Translations under genes and position numbers: made by a program | In this document: positions 39,604 to 47,992 of the stretch, piece by piece | Numbering within the stretch: position 1 is the first letter of the stretch | Layout: each line of letters begins with the position of its first letter | Source: Acidaminococcus intestini DSM 21505 | GTDB taxonomy: Bacteria > Bacillota > Negativicutes > Acidaminococcales > Acidaminococcaceae | Direction: 5' to 3' | Assembly (NCBI RefSeq): GCF_000425045.1 | Contig: NZ_AULA01000018.1 | Span: 1 to 48,309 of the forward strand | DNA length: 48,309 nt | Notes under the pieces: generated by a model | The model's input: the letters and a program-made list of their open reading frames with translations, nothing else | Databases searched by the model: none | Told to the model about the DNA's origin: nothing

Positions 39604-40752
39604 ATGTTGTTCAAAGAGGTCATACACGCTATTCGTCCTCATCTCATGAAAGATGCAGAAGTTCCTAGTTTCATGCGTAATCTTATCCAGATGCTCTGCG
39701 ACATCCCTGAAGATGAATGGTATACAAAAAGAGACCCTTCCTCAGAAGAAAGCTATAAGGATGGATCTCTCAGAAAATTCTATACAAGTAAGCCAACCAA
39801 AAAATTGGCAGGAAAAATGTTATCTCGTCTAACACGAGATAATTTCATCGAATCAATACATGATCCAAATCGATCAGATATTGTGCTGGATGGTTTAGCA
39901 AAGGACATAACACCATTTGCTGAAGACGTAACCAAAGATAATGTTGGTGAAAAGTTATTCGATCTGTTAAAGCGTGGGCTCGAAGAACTTATTGATCCGG
40001 CGTTGGAAAATACGCGACGTGAGCAAGAAGCACACTATAAGTCAAATCAGCTGAAAGGACAATATGGCAGTGGTCTGTTAGATGATTGCAACAGCACCTG
40101 CTCTATGCCAGGCTGTTCGCACCATCTCCAAAAATTTGCTGATGACGGAAGAAGCACCCCCGATTATGAGGTTCTTATCATCAATGAAAAGAAAGTACCT
40201 TCTTTCTCAAATATCTGTGCCGTTTGTCATGATTGCTTTGAACAGTATATTTTGAAGCATACAGCACACGAACGCAAGGAACTCGAAACAGCAAAAGAAC
40301 TGCAGATTGAGTCCAGAAAAGCAAGAAGTACAATATCTGATGTAAACATTGATAAAGGCATAAGACGAGTTGTTGAAAGTCTGGTTTATTTAAAGCCAAG
40401 TACTTTAACTTCGTTAAATTACGAGCCGACGTTTATTGCAAATAAGATTGATGAAGATGAAAATCTTCTTCTAGCAGAAACCGTAAAAAATTATGTCACA
40501 AAATACTTTTTCTATATTAATCAAATCATGCAGAACCTATCACGCCAGAAACAATATTCAGACGAGTTGGTTCGTATCGAAATAAAAACAATTTGTCAGC
40601 GCTTGGAAGATAAAGGGCTTTCACAAATTGCAATATATGAAAGTATATCTAAGCAAATTCACCGCATAACAAAACAAAATCTGATTTATTGTAATATTGT
40701 TGTCTGTTATTTCATTCAATCCTGCGAGGTATTTCATGATATTACCAAATAA
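39604..40752 (+). CDS. ABC-3C C-terminal-domain-type protein with HNH-like zinc site
   Basis: The 382-residue protein opens a three-gene operon. Its N-terminal ~130 residues are helical. A zinc-type centre has C166, C171, H173-H174 and C205, C208, C211, H219 (CSMPGCSHHL, ICAVCHDCFEQYIL). The rest (240-382) is helical. In ABC-three-component systems such a protein carries the effector or C-terminal domain. The HNH-like spacing suggests nucleic-acid cutting, but no full HNH signature is proved. AAGGAG precedes ATG. Strongly AT-rich relative to phage. Confidence 0.65.
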   Translation: MLFKEVIHAIRPHLMKDAEVPSFMRNLIQMLCDIPEDEWYTKRDPSSEESYKDGSLRKFYTSKPTKKLAGKMLSRLTRDNFIESIHDPNRSDIVLDGLAKDITPFAEDVTKDNVGEKLFDLLKRGLEELIDPALENTRREQEAHYKSNQLKGQYGSGLLDDCNSTCSMPGCSHHLQKFADDGRSTPDYEVLIINEKKVPSFSNICAVCHDCFEQYILKHTAHERKELETAKELQIESRKARSTISDVNIDKGIRRVVESLVYLKPSTLTSLNYEPTFIANKIDEDENLLLAETVKNYVTKYFFYINQIMQNLSRQKQYSDELVRIEIKTICQRLEDKGLSQIAIYESISKQIHRITKQNLIYCNIVVCYFIQSCEVFHDITK

Positions 40753-40951
40753 ACTTTTTTCATATAATGACAGCATCTTATCCAAGATGCCTTGCATCCT
40801 ATATAACCTGAATACTCCTAAGACTCCAGTCGAACTTCTGCATCTATGCAGAGCCATCAAGGGGCCTGTAGAACTCGTTGATGTTCTGGATTGTCTATAC
40901 GCCCTCAAAAAAATTACATTAAATGAAAAGGGAGAAATAGAAAAATGTTGA
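40736..40951 (+). CDS. ABC-3C middle component (MC6-like, 71 aa)
   Basis: The start MILPNKLFSYNDSILSKMPCILYNLNTP and the end VELVDVLDCLYALKKITLNEKGEIEKC fit the small winged-helix middle components of ABC-3C systems, which join ATPase and effector. I chose the ATG at 40736 (GCGAGG upstream) that overlaps the preceding stop codon; an upstream in-frame ATG at 40697 lies inside that gene. It overlaps the ATPase start by 7 bases. Confidence 0.72.
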   Translation: MILPNKLFSYNDSILSKMPCILYNLNTPKTPVELLHLCRAIKGPVELVDVLDCLYALKKITLNEKGEIEKC

Positions 40952-42579
40952 TAGAAATATCTTGCTCCAAATTTAAAACTCCAAAGCACCCAGAGGAAAC
41001 AATAAACTTTCACCCAGGGTTAAATGTCATACTAGGAAGTAAAAATGGAGCGAATTCTATTGGAAAATCCACCATGCTTATGATAATTGATTTCGCATTT
41101 GGTGGTTCGTCTTATGTAAAAAGCGATGCTGTGATTGAATTGGGAAACCATGAAATATTTTTCACCTTTCGTTTTTCAAATCAAGATTACAGATTTTCGC
41201 GAGATACAACAAATCCTGACGTGATTCGTGAACATCCGTCAAAAGATATCTTCAAAGAGATACACCTGACTGAATACACTCAATGGCTTTGTCATCAATA
41301 CAAAATGGATTTTCCCGGAGTTTCATTTAGGAATACAATCAGCCGCTTTTTCCGTATCTATAAGAAAAGCAAAATCGATGAAATGCAGCCATTGAAAATC
41401 AGAGAGTCAGAGAACAGTACGGCTGCAATCAATGTCTTGCTCTGTCTTTTCAACCACCATAATGAGATTTCATATTTCCAGAACCAGTTAAAATCCGCTA
41501 AAGACAAGCACTCCGCCTTTCGTACAGCACAGAAATACAACTTTATCGCCTCTGCTATTACACGACAAAAAGAGTATGAGAAGGCACAATCAAAGTTAGC
41601 CGAATTACGTCAAGAAAAAGAAGACCTAGCCTTCTCCAATAATTCCTCTGTTGATAGAGAAGAAGTGAAAAAGGCCAATCAAATAAACGAATTAAAACGA
41701 TATCTTCGTGATGCCAGAAAAAAGCTTGAGCAGAAGAAAAATGATATTCATCTCGTCGATTTAAATCTTCAACTTGGGGTTCAACCAACGGAAGCAGATT
41801 TGAATAATCTCTTGACCTTCTTCCCCAATGCCAATATTGAAAAACTAGCTAAAATTGAAAAATTCCACCACAAGATACAATCTATACTCAAAGATGAATT
41901 GCTTGAAACAAAGAGAAGAATGGAACAAGAGCTACTACCTCTCCAAAACCAAGTGGATAAAATCCAAAATTATATCGAACGACTAAAACCATCGATGGCA
42001 TTTAGTGACGAATTTCTTACCGCTTATACTAAGCTCGATCATGAGATAACTACTTTAGAAAATGAATGCGATAATTTTATCAATCTGCAAAATTTAACTG
42101 AAATTGAAAAGCAAGCAAAGAAAGCACTTGAAGAGCGAACCACATTGCTTCTGCATCAGATGGAAAAAAGTATTAATGATGAAATGGAGAAAATCAGCGA
42201 CTTCATATCTCATGGTGAAGACAATGCGCCCATTCTCAGGTTGCTAAAAAGCAACAGCTATACCTTTGAGACACCGAGAGATTCAGGAACTGGCACCAAT
42301 TATAAAGGAATGCTGATTTACGATTTAAGTATTTTAAAATTGACACCACTGCCAGCTCTTGCCCACGATTCATTATTATTTCCGAATATTTCCGATGAAA
42401 ACTTACGGCAACTATTACAACTGTATTCAACCATCAGAGGAAAACAAATCTTCATAGCATTTGACCGACAAGACAATTTAGGGCCAGATATTTCTTCTCT
42501 GCTCAATAACCATGCAGTTATAAAATTGGGGCCAAACGATGAAACCCTGTTTGGTATTCAATGGGGAAAGATAATCTAA
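40945..42579 (+). CDS. ABC-3C ABC ATPase, DUF2326 family
   Basis: The 544-residue protein starts with an SMC/Rad50-like half: 'FHPGLNVILGSKNGANSIGKSTMLMIIDFAFGG', Walker A NSIGKST. A long coiled coil spans about 180-420, and a C-terminal half (YKGMLIYDLSILKL...GKQIFIAFDRQDNLGPD...) includes the second nucleotide-site part. DUF2326 proteins are the sensor ATPases of ABC-3C conflict systems. ATG follows GGGAG. A terminator closes the operon. Confidence 0.82.
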   Translation: MLIEISCSKFKTPKHPEETINFHPGLNVILGSKNGANSIGKSTMLMIIDFAFGGSSYVKSDAVIELGNHEIFFTFRFSNQDYRFSRDTTNPDVIREHPSKDIFKEIHLTEYTQWLCHQYKMDFPGVSFRNTISRFFRIYKKSKIDEMQPLKIRESENSTAAINVLLCLFNHHNEISYFQNQLKSAKDKHSAFRTAQKYNFIASAITRQKEYEKAQSKLAELRQEKEDLAFSNNSSVDREEVKKANQINELKRYLRDARKKLEQKKNDIHLVDLNLQLGVQPTEADLNNLLTFFPNANIEKLAKIEKFHHKIQSILKDELLETKRRMEQELLPLQNQVDKIQNYIERLKPSMAFSDEFLTAYTKLDHEITTLENECDNFINLQNLTEIEKQAKKALEERTTLLLHQMEKSINDEMEKISDFISHGEDNAPILRLLKSNSYTFETPRDSGTGTNYKGMLIYDLSILKLTPLPALAHDSLLFPNISDENLRQLLQLYSTIRGKQIFIAFDRQDNLGPDISSLLNNHAVIKLGPNDETLFGIQWGKII

Positions 42580-42581
42580 AA

Positions 42582-42623
42582 AATACGGCAGTAACGATAA
42601 AAAGCTATCGTTACTGCCGTATT
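42582..42623. terminator. Strong bidirectional terminator after the ABC-3C operon
   Basis: AATACGGCAGTAACGATA and TATCGTTACTGCCGTATT make an 18-base perfect stem with a 6-base loop. It starts 2 bases after the ATPase stop codon. On the minus strand it is followed by a T run; on the plus strand by TTATTG and further T's. It insulates the cassette from both sides. Confidence 0.9.
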
Positions 42624-42680
42624 CTTATTGCCGTTTTTTCTTCTCCTTTGCTATAAGTCCGCTCTCCTGATTTTAGGCAC

Positions 42681-42704
42681 AAAAAAAGCCGGCCATCTGC
42701 CGAC
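42681..42704 (-). terminator. Terminator of comF
   Basis: On the minus strand GTCGGC-AGATG-GCCGGC with a T7 tail lies ~35 bases past the comF stop. Confidence 0.7.
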
Positions 42705-42739
42705 GTTTGCCTAGGCCTCGCTATATATGGACTTTTTCG

Positions 42740-43339
42740 CTATGCACACCATTTCCAATGTTGTATCAATCCCAAGCATCTTTGCTCGATGACGATAACC
42801 GTCCCATCAAGCTTCACCGGATGGAAGGCAAAGGAACCCAATAGATTTTCCCGCCGTTCCGCACGGCTGAGCCCATACTGCGGTTTTGTGGCCTTCTGCC
42901 GCCAAAGGGCCTGCGTCAGGATCATCGCATGTTTTTTCAGGTAAGGTCCAAAAATAGCGGGCGGGATTTCATAACCCCGCGTCTTTCGGCGTTTGGGGTC
43001 TGTCGGAAGGGCTACGACAAAAGGATTTCCTGTAAATAAAGGCTCAAGATCCGCCTCGTGGTGCAGGACTTCCTCCCCCATGCGGTCCAGATAGTCCCGG
43101 CGCTTTTCATATTTGAGACCATGAAGGGCCCGTTTGACGCCCCCTTCATAGCGATAGAGACGGTAAACAGCGTCAAGGTGAGGCACCGTTTCTTTTTTAA
43201 GTTCCAAATAGCCTGGTGCATAGGTGCTGCGGCGGCAGGCCTCACATAAAAGGCCCGGGCCTTCTACTTCTTCATGGCAGGCAGGACAGTAATGGGGATA
43301 AAAAATAGCGAGAATGAGTTCTTTCAGTACTTGCCACAT
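42740..43339 (-). pseudogene. comF: ComF-type phosphoribosyltransferase with a damaged C-terminus
   Basis: The N-terminus has the ComF double-zinc part (YCPACHEE...LLCEACRR) and the body is typical (KRALHGLKYEKRRDYLDRMGEE, VALPTDPKRRKTRGYE...LWRQKATKPQYGLSRAERRENL). The PRPP-loop region, normally a DD...TTG stretch, is replaced by IVIEQRCLGLIQHWKW, ending soon after. In the next frame the DNA reads MLGIDTTLEMVCIAKKS, as if a deletion/insertion had shifted the end. ComF helps DNA uptake. I start at the ATG 43339, 6 bases after GAAAGG. Confidence 0.75.
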
Positions 43340-43353
43340 AGTCATCCTTTCAA

Positions 43354-43384
43354 AAAAGAGCGGGGGCAAAACATGCCCCCGCCC
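43354..43384 (-). terminator. Second terminator downstream of the flavin reductase
   Basis: On the minus strand GCGGGGGCA-TGTT-TTGCCCCCGC with T6 follows; it lies between the first terminator and comF, forming a tandem pair. Confidence 0.85.
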
Positions 43385-43387
43385 ATG

Positions 43388-43412
43388 AAAAAGTGCCGCC
43401 CGAAGGCAGCAC
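43388..43412 (-). terminator. Terminator of the flavin reductase gene
   Basis: The minus strand GTGCTGCC-TTCG-GGCGGCAC-TTTTT lies 10 bases past the reductase stop. The plus strand also has a T-rich end, so it may act both ways. Confidence 0.85.
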
Positions 43413-43422
43413 GCTTTTCTTT

Positions 43423-44115
43423 TTAGTAACCAATAAAGACGTCGGTCTTGATATTTTCCTTCTTGATGCCAAGGCCTTCGAGACGTTCCGTAAAGGCATT
43501 GTTCATCCCCGGGGACCCAGCGATGAGGTATTCGGCATCATTTTGTACGTCTTTGGCATAAGTGTCCGTATCCTTCATAAAGATTTCCCGGTCCGAAATG
43601 AGCCGCACTTCCACACCCGGAACCGTTTCAAGGTCTTTCCAGAAGTCCTTATAGCAAAATTCGCCGCGATCATCGGAATAAAGAACTGTAATGGCATGGC
43701 CTTCTACAGGGTGATCCTTGTAGGCCCGCAAGAGAGCACGGATGGGCGTAATGCCAATACCGCCGGCAACGATGAGGGTCTTCTTGAAGCCTTCCGCATC
43801 CAGGGCGAAGGTCCCCAAGGGGCGCGCGACACCAATCTTATCACCAGGTTTGATTTTACGGAGCAGGGCTTCCTTGAAACTTGTGTGCTTGTCGGCAATA
43901 CGGGTCGTAAACATGAGATATCCGTCAGCCATGGTTGAGGCAATGGTAAAAACGCGTGTGTTGCGGTCCTCAGCATCAAGTTCAAAGCCGTTTATCTGCC
44001 AGGCAACATGCTGGCCAGCTTTCCACGTAAAGCCTTCGGGGATGGTCATAATAAAGCTGTAGGAATCACTGGTTTCTTGTACGATCTTGGTCAGGGTTGC
44101 TTCTAAAAATTCCAT
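43423..44115 (-). CDS. FAD-dependent ferredoxin/flavin reductase-type oxidoreductase
   Basis: The 230-residue protein has an N-terminal flavin domain with RVFTIAST (a variant of RxYS/T) and a C-terminal NAD(P) domain with GGIGITPIRALL and 'LIAGSPGMNNAF'. It is a ferredoxin-NADP reductase family enzyme that moves electrons between NAD(P)H and an acceptor. It belongs to the host chromosome. The acceptor is not readable from sequence; no fused iron-sulphur domain. Confidence 0.85.
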   Translation of the reverse strand: MEFLEATLTKIVQETSDSYSFIMTIPEGFTWKAGQHVAWQINGFELDAEDRNTRVFTIASTMADGYLMFTTRIADKHTSFKEALLRKIKPGDKIGVARPLGTFALDAEGFKKTLIVAGGIGITPIRALLRAYKDHPVEGHAITVLYSDDRGEFCYKDFWKDLETVPGVEVRLISDREIFMKDTDTYAKDVQNDAEYLIAGSPGMNNAFTERLEGLGIKKENIKTDVFIGY

Positions 44116-44251
44116 AGTACACCTCCACGTATTGAAAAACTGATATGATTTATTACAGGTTACTTACTTTATTTTATTCGCTGTAAAAGGCGGGATTCCT
44201 CTTTTTAATAATCATTTTCCATTATGAAATTTTTAAATTGATTTTTCCATG

Positions 44252-46420
44252 TCAATCAATACCAAGTTCCCCATGCAGCCGTTCGGCAAGAAGGGAATAG
44301 CGCTTGCGCGTCCGGTCGTTCGTGACGGCCATCTGCATCGCTTTCTTGCTGCCGGCAAGATAAACCTGTTTTTTGGCCCTTGTAATGGCCGTATAAAAAA
44401 GGTTCCGCTGAAGCATGATATAGTGTCCAGGCACTAGGGGCATGATGACAACAGCGTATTCACTGCCTTGGGCCTTATGGACACTCATCGCATAAGCAAG
44501 GCGCAAGTCGTCCACTTCGCCGCCTTCATAGGTCACATTGCCCCCTTCGGGACGGTCCGGAAAGGATACAAAGACCGTCTTGCCGCGAATGAGGTCAATT
44601 TGTCCGATGTCCCCATTAAAAACGTTCTTTTCATAGTTGTTGCGGATCTGCATGACCTTGTCCCCTTCACGATAGACCGTGTTCCCCGCCTTATGTTCTG
44701 CTTTATCGGGACTTGGCGGATTGACGCGGGCCTGGAGCAGGCGATTCAGGTTTTCTACACCGCAGGGATTGCGGTGCATGGGAGAAAGGACCTGTACATT
44801 CTGCCAGGAAAGGGTTCTAACCATACGGGCATACGTATCAACGACGTAACGCACGGTCTCTTCTTCGTTCATGAACTGGCGGAACGTAAAATCCGTTTCT
44901 CCATCAACAAGTGGCATAAGGCCTTGGTTGATGCGGTGGGCATTTCGCACAATGGGGCTTAGTTGGGCCTGCCGAAAAACATTTTCGAGCCGTACGACAG
45001 GCATGGCGCCGCTGCGGATAATATCCTTGAGGACACTGCCCGGACCTACGGACGGCAGCTGGTCAACGTCGCCAACAAGGACCAGGCGGCAGCCAATGGG
45101 CAGGGCCCGTAGGAGATGGTACATGAGGACAATATCCATCATGGACGCTTCATCGACGATAACGGCATCCGCTTCAAGGGGCGTATCCTCGTTGCGCCCC
45201 CACAAGGCCTCGTCGCCATTTGGCGTATATTCGAGCATGCGGTGAACCGTCAGGGCCGGCTCGCCGGCTGATTCAGCAAGGCGTTTGGCTGCCCGTCCTG
45301 TCGGTGCCGAAAGAAGGATCTTGCAGCCTGCTTCCTTAAGAACGGACAGGATGCCCTTGATGACGGTCGTTTTCCCTGTGCCCGGTCCGCCCGTAAGCAC
45401 AAAGACGCCGTGATCAACGCTCGTCTTAATGGCTTCTATCTGTTCCGGTGCCAGCGTCAGGTTCTCATCTTTTTCCCACGCTTCGATGATCTTTTGGTAG
45501 TCCACCTGCCACAGTTGGTTCACACGGTCACGCAGGACCATGAGGCGTTTAGCAACGCCCACTTCGGCCTGGTAGAGATATTCTGCGTACACGCAGGTTT
45601 CCCCGCCCACTTCTTCCGTGCGCAGCCTATTTTCATCAATCAGATGCTGGAAAATCGTCCGCACGTCGACAGGGTCCACAGAAAGAAGGGACGCCGCGCT
45701 TTTTACAAGCCATTCATCAGGGACACAGGTATGCCCCTGAGTCCCGCTCTGCATGAGGGCAAACCGGATGCCTGCCTGGATGCGCTCCTCGCCGTCAAGG
45801 TCCACGCCTAGGCTGACGGCAAGCCGGTCCGCCGTTTTGAAACCGATTCCCTCTACATCTTCGGCAAGACAATAAGGATTATTGGCAATCCGCGTAAGCG
45901 CCGTTGACCCATACAGGGATTGGATACGGGGCGCATAGTTGCCGCTGATACCGTGACTTTCAAGGAAAAAGACCAGTTCCCGCGTATCCGTCATCTCACT
46001 GTAGGAACTGATGATATCCTCAGCCTTTTTCTTGCCAATACCGGGCACTTCCCGCAGTCGTTCAGGATGCTCATCAATGATGCGGAACGTATCCTCCCCA
46101 AAACAATCGACAATGCGCTGCGCCATGGCAGGCCCTACGCCCTTGATGGCGCCGCTGCCGAGCATTTTGACGATGGCGGCTTCTCCGGTAGGCTTGAGGG
46201 CTTCCCATGTGCGGCAGTCAAATTGGCGGCCAAAACGAGGATGTTCAGTCCACGACCCAGTAAGGCGCACTTTTTCGCCGGCAAAAGGAGCTATGCCCTT
46301 ATAGACAACAGACACTGCACCGAGATCCCGATTTTCTCCTCGAAAAACGCAAAATGTCCCCTGATCGGATTGAAAGACAATATTTTGGATGGTGACTTCA
46401 AGGGTCTGTTCTTCTGCCAT
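44252..46420 (-). CDS. recD2: RecD2-type ATP-dependent DNA helicase
   Basis: The 722-residue protein has the N-terminal helix-hairpin-helix (LREVPGIGKKKAEDIISSY), Walker A GGPGTGKTTVIKGIL, DEASMMDIVLM, and late motifs (VFRQAQLSPIVRNAH, AYAMSVHKAQGSEY, YTAITRAKKQVYLAG). RecD2 unwinds 5'-3' and works in repair without RecBC. ATG at 46420 follows AAAGGAGC; an in-frame TTG upstream is less likely. Chromosomal gene. Confidence 0.95.
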   Translation of the reverse strand: MAEEQTLEVTIQNIVFQSDQGTFCVFRGENRDLGAVSVVYKGIAPFAGEKVRLTGSWTEHPRFGRQFDCRTWEALKPTGEAAIVKMLGSGAIKGVGPAMAQRIVDCFGEDTFRIIDEHPERLREVPGIGKKKAEDIISSYSEMTDTRELVFFLESHGISGNYAPRIQSLYGSTALTRIANNPYCLAEDVEGIGFKTADRLAVSLGVDLDGEERIQAGIRFALMQSGTQGHTCVPDEWLVKSAASLLSVDPVDVRTIFQHLIDENRLRTEEVGGETCVYAEYLYQAEVGVAKRLMVLRDRVNQLWQVDYQKIIEAWEKDENLTLAPEQIEAIKTSVDHGVFVLTGGPGTGKTTVIKGILSVLKEAGCKILLSAPTGRAAKRLAESAGEPALTVHRMLEYTPNGDEALWGRNEDTPLEADAVIVDEASMMDIVLMYHLLRALPIGCRLVLVGDVDQLPSVGPGSVLKDIIRSGAMPVVRLENVFRQAQLSPIVRNAHRINQGLMPLVDGETDFTFRQFMNEEETVRYVVDTYARMVRTLSWQNVQVLSPMHRNPCGVENLNRLLQARVNPPSPDKAEHKAGNTVYREGDKVMQIRNNYEKNVFNGDIGQIDLIRGKTVFVSFPDRPEGGNVTYEGGEVDDLRLAYAMSVHKAQGSEYAVVIMPLVPGHYIMLQRNLFYTAITRAKKQVYLAGSKKAMQMAVTNDRTRKRYSLLAERLHGELGID

Positions 46421-46507
46421 GGTCGCTGCTCCTTTTTCGCATCGCTTCAACAATGATTCGCTCTATTATAGCATAGAATAGAGGATGATTGGGGAGTTAG
46501 CATAAGG

Positions 46508-46852
46508 TCAGAGACTTTCCATTACTTTATGGGCCGCTTTTTGATACCCTCGGCCCCAATGATCAAGGGCGTCAAGGATGGGCTTTAGGCTCATGCCAAG
46601 GTCTGTCAGAGCATATTCAACGCGAGGCGGTACTTCAGCATAGACGGTACGGGTCAATAGTCCGCAGGCTTCCATGTCCCGAAGGTTTGAGGTCAGAACC
46701 TTTTGGGATATATGGCCAACAGAATGACGCAATTCACCAAAACGCTTTTTGCCAGGCAGGAGATCACGCAAAATGAGGACTTTCCATTTATCTCCAATCA
46801 GCATAAGGGTGGTTTCCACTGGACAGGCAGGCAGTGATTCAATGAATTTCAT
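46508..46852 (-). CDS. HxlR family transcriptional regulator
   Basis: The 114-residue winged-helix protein has the HxlR outline: 'CPVETTLMLIGDKWKVLILRDLLPGKKRFGELRHSVGHISQKVLTSNLRDMEACGLLTRTVYAEVPPRVEYALTDLG'. It lies divergent to the NAD(P)-binding gene and most likely controls it. Cys in the N-terminal segment (PACPVE) may sense electrophiles or oxidants, as in related regulators. ATG follows GGAGGA. Confidence 0.9.
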   Translation of the reverse strand: MKFIESLPACPVETTLMLIGDKWKVLILRDLLPGKKRFGELRHSVGHISQKVLTSNLRDMEACGLLTRTVYAEVPPRVEYALTDLGMSLKPILDALDHWGRGYQKAAHKVMESL

Positions 46853-46998
46853 AGCATTCCTCCGCAATAGTTTCTTTTAGGTACTTATAGCACTTTATTG
46901 TGCCTACTTCACAAAAGTTACTTCTATGAAGTATGATAAATCCATCGAAAGAAAAACACAAGCCCCTAAAGGGCTCCATCTTAAAGGAGGATCTCATC
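46853..46998. promoter_or_regulatory. Divergent control region of hxlR and the NAD(P)-binding gene
   Basis: The gap holds loosely repeated halves GGTACTTATAGCAC, GTGCCTACTTCAC and AGTTACTTCTATG, with GCAC/GTGC as inverted arms. These fit HxlR-type binding sites. A TATGAT-like -10 lies near 46932 on the plus strand. Confidence 0.45.
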
Positions 46999-47628
46999 AT
47001 GAAAATTGCCGTTGTTGCCGCTAATGGAAAAGCCGGTCAGCTGATTGTAAAGGAAGCCCTTGCCCAGGGCCTTGACGTAACGGCCATCGTTCGTCACACC
47101 AATCATTCCCTTGCCCAAAGGGTCATTGAAAAGGACCTCTTCGACCTCACACGGGACGATCTTGCCGGGTTCGATGCTGTCGTCGACGCCTTTGGTGCCT
47201 GGACGCCGGAAACACTGCCGCTTCATAGCTCATCCTTGAAGCATCTCTGCGATACCTTGAGTGGTACGAAGGTCCGTCTCCTTGTTGTAGGCGGTGCTGG
47301 AAGCCTTTACACGGATAAGACCCATACCCTGCAGCTTGTTGATACGCCGGACTTTCCAAGCGCCTTTAAGCCCCTTGCAACGGCCATGGGAAAAGCCCTC
47401 ACCGAGCTGCGCAGCCGCTCCGACGTCAATTGGACCTACATCAGCCCGGCCGCGGATTTTCAGGCAGATGGAGGGCGCACAGGAAGCTACATACTTATTG
47501 GCGAAGAACTGACGCTAAATAGCCGCGGCGAAAGTGTCATCAGCTACGCTGACTTTGCCCTTGCCATGATTGATGAAATCGTCAAAGGCAGTCACATCAA
47601 GGAACGGATTTCTGTGGTTCGTAAGTAA
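46999..47628 (+). CDS. NAD(P)-binding Rossmann-fold (SDR/epimerase-like) protein
   Basis: The 209-residue protein starts MKIAVVAANGKAGQLIVKEALAQGLDVTAIVR, a Rossmann nucleotide loop of the atypical SDR/NmrA-YwnB type, with 'FDAVVDAFGAWTPE' and 'VNWTYISPAADFQADG'. Such proteins often sit divergent to HxlR regulators and respond to thiol or electrophile stress, perhaps as quinone or redox sensors. The ATG at 46999 follows AAAGGAGG. Confidence 0.85.
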   Translation: MKIAVVAANGKAGQLIVKEALAQGLDVTAIVRHTNHSLAQRVIEKDLFDLTRDDLAGFDAVVDAFGAWTPETLPLHSSSLKHLCDTLSGTKVRLLVVGGAGSLYTDKTHTLQLVDTPDFPSAFKPLATAMGKALTELRSRSDVNWTYISPAADFQADGGRTGSYILIGEELTLNSRGESVISYADFALAMIDEIVKGSHIKERISVVRK

Positions 47629-47677
47629 TGCTGCTGTCCTAGGTCAGGCATAAAAGTAAACTCATTTGAGGAAGAAC

Positions 47678-47714
47678 GTGAACCCCTTGCTTTAATCTAA
47701 AGCAAGGGGTTCAC
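47678..47714 (+). terminator. 17-base perfect stem-loop after the NAD(P)-binding gene
   Basis: GTGAACCCCTTGCTTTA and TAAAGCAAGGGGTTCAC pair perfectly around ATC. There is no T run, so it may work as a terminator in both directions or as a processing stem. From 47715 to 47992 I see no gene, only GT-rich text and a ribosome site (AAAAAGGAG) with an ATG near 47976 that is cut off by the IS. Confidence 0.6.
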
Positions 47715-47992
47715 GGCTTATTGTATGATACCTGTATCACGGTTGGGAATAGGGACTGTTGTGAATTGTGAGTTGTGGGTCTTGAGTTGTGTAACCGCTA
47801 CCCAAGGTCGTTGACACTCTGATTTTTTAAAACCCTTCATTTTTGACAACCCTTTTTGACTATACCCAGCGTTGTTGACACCTTAACTGATTGAAATCGC
47901 TGGGAGAAAACTTTATAAAGAGGTTTGCTCTAACGCAGGGAAAGCTAGAAAACATAAAAAGGAGACTGCGAAGAAATGAATGACTCATGATG

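Noticed and set aside
47755-47815. GAGTTGTG-type short repeats
   Set aside because: They are degenerate and few; no CRISPR-like spacing or operator symmetry.
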